From assembly GCF_000701365.1 (NCBI RefSeq), contig NZ_JNIK01000011.1, forward strand, positions 62,001-126,000: a stretch of DNA of 64,000 nt. Reading direction: 5' to 3'. How positions within the stretch are numbered: position 1 is the stretch's first letter; every line of letters begins with the position of its first letter. Under the pieces are notes generated by a model. That model saw only the letters and a list, made by a program, of their open reading frames with translations, ran no database searches and was not told the origin of the DNA. Shown here piece after piece: positions 61,297 to 64,000 of the stretch. The position numbers and the translations under genes were made by a program. This stretch comes from Blastococcus sp. URHD0036. GTDB lineage: Bacteria; Actinomycetota; Actinomycetes; Mycobacteriales; Geodermatophilaceae.

Positions 61297-62682
61297 TCAG
61301 CCGCCGAGCAGGAGCGGCATGACCGTCACCAGCCCGCCGGCGGCCACCTCGGTGACGTCCTCGTCCACGACGATCAGGCAGTTGGCGCGGGCCATGCGGG
61401 CGAGCATCGCCTCGTCGCCGTCCCCGAGCGGCTCGACCACGTAGCCGCCGTCGGGGTGCCGCATGACCTGGCCGTGCAGGTACTGCCGGTAGCCCAGCGG
61501 CGAGTAGACCGGTTGCGCGCAGATCGCCTGCACGGTGCGGCGGAACAGCTGCCGCTTGCCCAGCATCAGCCGGATCGCCGGGCGGACGAACACCTCGAAG
61601 GCCACCAGGGCGGCGACCGGCTCCCCGGGCACCACGATGACCGGCACCGGGTCCCGGCCGATCCGGCCGAACGCCTGCACCGGTCCCGGGTGCATCGTCA
61701 CGGGACGGAACCGGACGTCGCCGAGCGCGCTCAGCGCCTCGCGGACCATGTCGCCCTCGTCGGGGAAGGTGCCCGAGATGAGGATCAGGTCGCTGCGCAG
61801 CGTCTGGCTCTCCAGGACCTCCGACAGCCGGCGCGGGTCGGCCGGCAGGATGCCCGACCGGTAGGCGTCGGCCCCGGCGTCGCGGGCGGCCGCGGCCAGG
61901 GCGTAGCTGTTGACGTCGACCGCCTGGCCCGGAGCCGGGTCGCTGGCGATGTCGACGAGCTCGCCGCCGCCGGAGAGGATCCCGACCCGGGGCCGGGGGC
62001 GGACGAGCACCCGCTCGCGGCCGACCGCGGCCAGCAGGCTGATCTGCGCCGGCCCGATCGGGGTGCCGACGGCGACCGCGGGGGTGCCGGCGGCGACGTC
62101 GTCCCCGGTGCGGCGGACGTAGTTCCCCGGCGCGACCCCGGCGTGCACGGTCACCGTGACGACGCCCCGGTCGGTCCACACGGCCGGGACGACGGCGTCG
62201 GACCCGCCCGGCAGCAGGGCACCGGCGGCCACCTTCTGCGCGAGCCCCGGGCCGATGGAGGAGGGACCGGCCGCGCCCGCGGCCGTCTCCCCCACCACCG
62301 ACAGCCGGATCGGCGCCTCGAGCGTCGCCGGCGTCACGTCGTCGGCACGGACGGCGTACCCGTCGAGGGCGGCCTGGTCGTGGGCGGGCAGCGCGCGCTT
62401 GCTGACGACCTCCTCCGCGCAGAGCAGACCCTGGGCGTCGAGCACGGCCAGCTCGATCGGGTCGGGCTGCGGCACCGCGCCGAGGATCTCGTCGAGGTGC
62501 GACTCGACGGTGCGCGGCAGCTCCGGCGTCCCGGGTGGCGGCGGCACCGCGCCGGGGTCGATCTGCGCGGTGTGCTGGACACCGCCGGTCGGCGTCACGG
62601 CCCCGGACCGCAGGTCCAGCGCCGTCGTCTCCCGGTACCCGCGCACGCCCGTCGCGGCGTTGTCGTCGTCCACACCCATCAC
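61297..62682 (-). CDS. glp: Gephyrin-like molybdotransferase Glp (MoeA family)
   Basis: 461 residues. The MoeA core starts around residue 55 (VESHLDEILGAVPQPDPIELAVLDAQGLL), with LPAHDQAALDGYAVRADDV, VAAGTPIGPAQISLLAAVG, RVGILSGGGELVD and DEGDMVREALSALG. VIVVPGEPVAALVAFEVFVRP and a C-terminal beta-barrel follow. The first 50 residues are a Pro-rich extension. In corynebacteria the equivalent Glp has a role in cell division through GlpR rather than, or in addition to, molybdopterin synthesis (known for that group; inferred here). Start GTG 62682 with GGGGGAG upstream; ATG 62679 also possible. Confidence 0.85.
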   Translation of the reverse strand: MMGVDDDNAATGVRGYRETTALDLRSGAVTPTGGVQHTAQIDPGAVPPPPGTPELPRTVESHLDEILGAVPQPDPIELAVLDAQGLLCAEEVVSKRALPAHDQAALDGYAVRADDVTPATLEAPIRLSVVGETAAGAAGPSSIGPGLAQKVAAGALLPGGSDAVVPAVWTDRGVVTVTVHAGVAPGNYVRRTGDDVAAGTPAVAVGTPIGPAQISLLAAVGRERVLVRPRPRVGILSGGGELVDIASDPAPGQAVDVNSYALAAAARDAGADAYRSGILPADPRRLSEVLESQTLRSDLILISGTFPDEGDMVREALSALGDVRFRPVTMHPGPVQAFGRIGRDPVPVIVVPGEPVAALVAFEVFVRPAIRLMLGKRQLFRRTVQAICAQPVYSPLGYRQYLHGQVMRHPDGGYVVEPLGDGDEAMLARMARANCLIVVDEDVTEVAAGGLVTVMPLLLGG

Positions 62683-62714
62683 GACAGTCGATGCTCCCCC
62701 CTGCGGGGCCGCGG

Positions 62715-63632
62715 TCAGGCCTGCGACGCGCCCTCGGGGGCCAGCTCGGCGACGAACTCGGTCAGCCAGGCCCGCAGCGGCGGCCCCAGGTCGTCGCGCT
62801 CGACGGCCAGGCGGACGACCGCCTTGAGGTAGTCCAGCTTGTCGCCGGTGTCGTAGCGGCGGCCGTCGAAGACCACGCCGTGCACCGGCTGACCGCGCTC
62901 CACCAGGGTGGCCAGCGCATCGGTCAGCTGGATCTCGCCGCCGCGGCCGGGGGCGGTCTCGCGCAGCACGCCGAACACCTCGGGGGCGAGCACGTAGCGG
63001 CCGATGATCGCCAGGCTGCTCGGCGCCTCGTCGACCGGCGGCTTCTCGACCAGGCCGGTGATCGTGACGACGCCCTCCTGGACGTCCTCCCGGATCGCCA
63101 CCGCGCCGTACTTGTCGATGTTCTCCCGGCCCACGTCGAGCAGCGCGACCACGCAGCCACCGTGCTCGGCCTGCACCGCGAGCATCTGCTCGAGCAGGTG
63201 GTCGCGGGCGTCGATGAGGTCGTCGCCCAGCAGCACCGCGAACGGCTCGTCCCCGACGAACGCGGCCGCCTGGAGGACGGCGTGCCCGAGGCCGCGCGCC
63301 TCGCCCTGGCGGACGAAGTGCACCTGGGCGACGTCGGTGGACTCCTGCACCGCGGCCAGCCGGCCGGCGTCCCCCTTCTTCTCGAGCGCCGTCTCCAGTT
63401 CCGGCGTGCGGTCGAAGAAGTCCTCGATGGCGGCCTTGTTGCGGCCGGTGACCATGAGCACCTCGCCGAGGCCGGCGCGGGCGGCCTCCTCGACGATGTA
63501 CTGCAGGGCCGGCCGGTCGACGACCGGCAGCAGCTCCTTGGGCACGGCCTTGGTCGCGGGGAGGAACCGGGTGCCCATCCCCGCGACGGGGATGACGGCC
63601 TTGCGCGCGGCGCGCGTGCTCGAGGCGGACAT
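62715..63632 (-). CDS. galU: UTP-glucose-1-phosphate uridylyltransferase
   Basis: GalU makes UDP-glucose for polysaccharide and lipid glycosylation. 305 residues: AVIPVAGMGTRFLPATKAVPKELLPVVDRP at the N-terminus, VMVTGRNKAAIEDFFD, FVRQGEARGLGHAVLQA, LLGDDLID and KYGAVAI. The C-terminal segment VEKPPVDEAPSSLAIIGRYV and GGEIQLTDA is typical. ATG 63632. A TAGGCT -10-like box ends 7 nt before the ATG and there is no ribosome binding site, so the mRNA is probably leaderless. It supplies the exopolysaccharide genes in trans. Confidence 0.95.
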   Translation of the reverse strand: MSASSTRAARKAVIPVAGMGTRFLPATKAVPKELLPVVDRPALQYIVEEAARAGLGEVLMVTGRNKAAIEDFFDRTPELETALEKKGDAGRLAAVQESTDVAQVHFVRQGEARGLGHAVLQAAAFVGDEPFAVLLGDDLIDARDHLLEQMLAVQAEHGGCVVALLDVGRENIDKYGAVAIREDVQEGVVTITGLVEKPPVDEAPSSLAIIGRYVLAPEVFGVLRETAPGRGGEIQLTDALATLVERGQPVHGVVFDGRRYDTGDKLDYLKAVVRLAVERDDLGPPLRAWLTEFVAELAPEGASQA

Positions 63633-63639
63633 GGGCGGG

Positions 63640-63670
63640 AGCCTAGCCAGGGCGGGACGAGGCCTAACCT
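63640..63670. promoter_or_regulatory. Divergent leaderless promoters of galU and 5-FTHF cyclo-ligase
   Basis: Minus-strand TAGGCT (63645-63640) lies 7 nt before galU ATG. Plus-strand TAACCT (63665-63670) lies 6 nt before the cyclo-ligase GTG. With start sites about 7 nt past the -10, both transcripts would begin at the start codon. Confidence 0.55.
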
Positions 63671-63676
63671 GCGTCC

Positions 63677-64000
63677 GTGACCTCCCCCGACCCGGTGGGC
63701 GCGGCCAAGGTCGCGCTGCGGGAGCGACTGCTGGAGCAGCGGCGCCGCCGGCCGGCACCGGAACGGGCGGCGGCGGCCGCCGCGGTCACGGCCGCTCTGC
63801 TCCGCGGCCTGGGCTCGGCGCGCACCATCGCGGCGTTCTGCCCGGACGAGTTCGAGCCCGGGCACGGCCGGATCCCGGCGGCGTTCACCCAGCTGGGGGC
63901 CCGGATCCTGCTGCCGGTCGTGCACGACGGCGACCCCGAGCTGCGCTGGGCGGTGGACACCGGCCGGCTCGCCCCCGGCCGGTTCGGGCTGATGGAGCCG
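63677..64000 (+). CDS. 5-formyltetrahydrofolate cyclo-ligase, N-terminal part (runs off the window)
   Basis: Converts 5-formyl-THF to 5,10-methenyl-THF with ATP. 108 codons are visible: VALRERLLEQRRRRPAPERA is the basic N-terminal helix with the family's R-x3-L pattern. RTIAAFCPDEFEPGHGRIPA and ARILLPVVHDGDPELRWAVD follow, then GRLAPGRFGLMEP, the signature just before the active-site loop. The start GTG 63677 follows a leaderless-type promoter. The pairing with galU is conserved in actinobacteria. The C-terminal half lies beyond the window. Confidence 0.9.
   Translation, partial: MTSPDPVGAAKVALRERLLEQRRRRPAPERAAAAAAVTAALLRGLGSARTIAAFCPDEFEPGHGRIPAAFTQLGARILLPVVHDGDPELRWAVDTGRLAPGRFGLMEP

Overview
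The window is high-GC DNA with actinobacterial gene order and habits: GTG starts, 4-bp ATGA/GTGA gene overlaps, an rpfB-ksgA-ispE cluster, glmU-prs-rplY-pth, mfd next to mazG and eno, and a glp/glpR pair. Secreted PKD/LGFP/LamG proteins and the general style fit the Geodermatophilaceae (Blastococcus, Modestobacter, Geodermatophilus) or a close relative. The family assignment is inference, since no rRNA gene is present.

Layout. 1-5.9 kb: housekeeping genes on the minus strand (eno start, mazG, a SurA-like lipoprotein, mfd). 6.0-8.2 kb: a divergent TetR repressor and MFS drug exporter sharing a palindrome-rich operator. 8.3-31.5 kb: a large surface-polysaccharide locus. It holds a TagD-like cytidylyltransferase, a Wzz-like chain-length protein, a tightly coupled minus-strand operon (CDP-alcohol phosphotransferase, glycosyltransferase, polysaccharide deacetylase, Wzx flippase, Wzy polymerase), two tandem secreted proteins of about 1,500 residues, a DUF1972 glycosyltransferase and a WbaP-type sugar-phosphate transferase. 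10.4-12.8 kb: an island inside this locus of short, more A/T-rich orphan genes punctuated by directly repeated 21-24 bp imperfect palindromes, ending at a degenerate tRNA-like sequence. This is the strongest candidate for an undescribed element.

31.7-44.8 kb: core genes (pth, rplY, prs, glmU, tRNA-Gln, a fatty-acid desaturase and its TetR, ispE, ksgA, rpfB, a membrane protein, tatD, metG). 44.8-48.4 kb: a membrane protein, an APC permease and CorA. 48.4-49.6 kb: an AbiEi/DUF559 gene framed by two matching long palindromes. 49.5-57.1 kb: rsmI, a protein mannosyltransferase, a GSDH-PKD-LGFP secreted protein, an MFS exporter and a PaaG-like crotonase. 57.1-64 kb: DAHP synthase, a family III CoA-transferase, tRNA-Ala, glpR, a GNAT acetyltransferase, glp (moeA-like), galU and the start of 5-formyl-THF cyclo-ligase.

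How the parts work together. WbaP-type initiation, glycosyltransferases, Wzx, Wzy and Wzz form a Wzx/Wzy-dependent polysaccharide pathway, with galU supplying UDP-glucose. A TCAC-N5-GTG(A) element lies upstream of four of its transcription units and may co-regulate them. No recombinase, CRISPR array, transposase or rRNA was seen.
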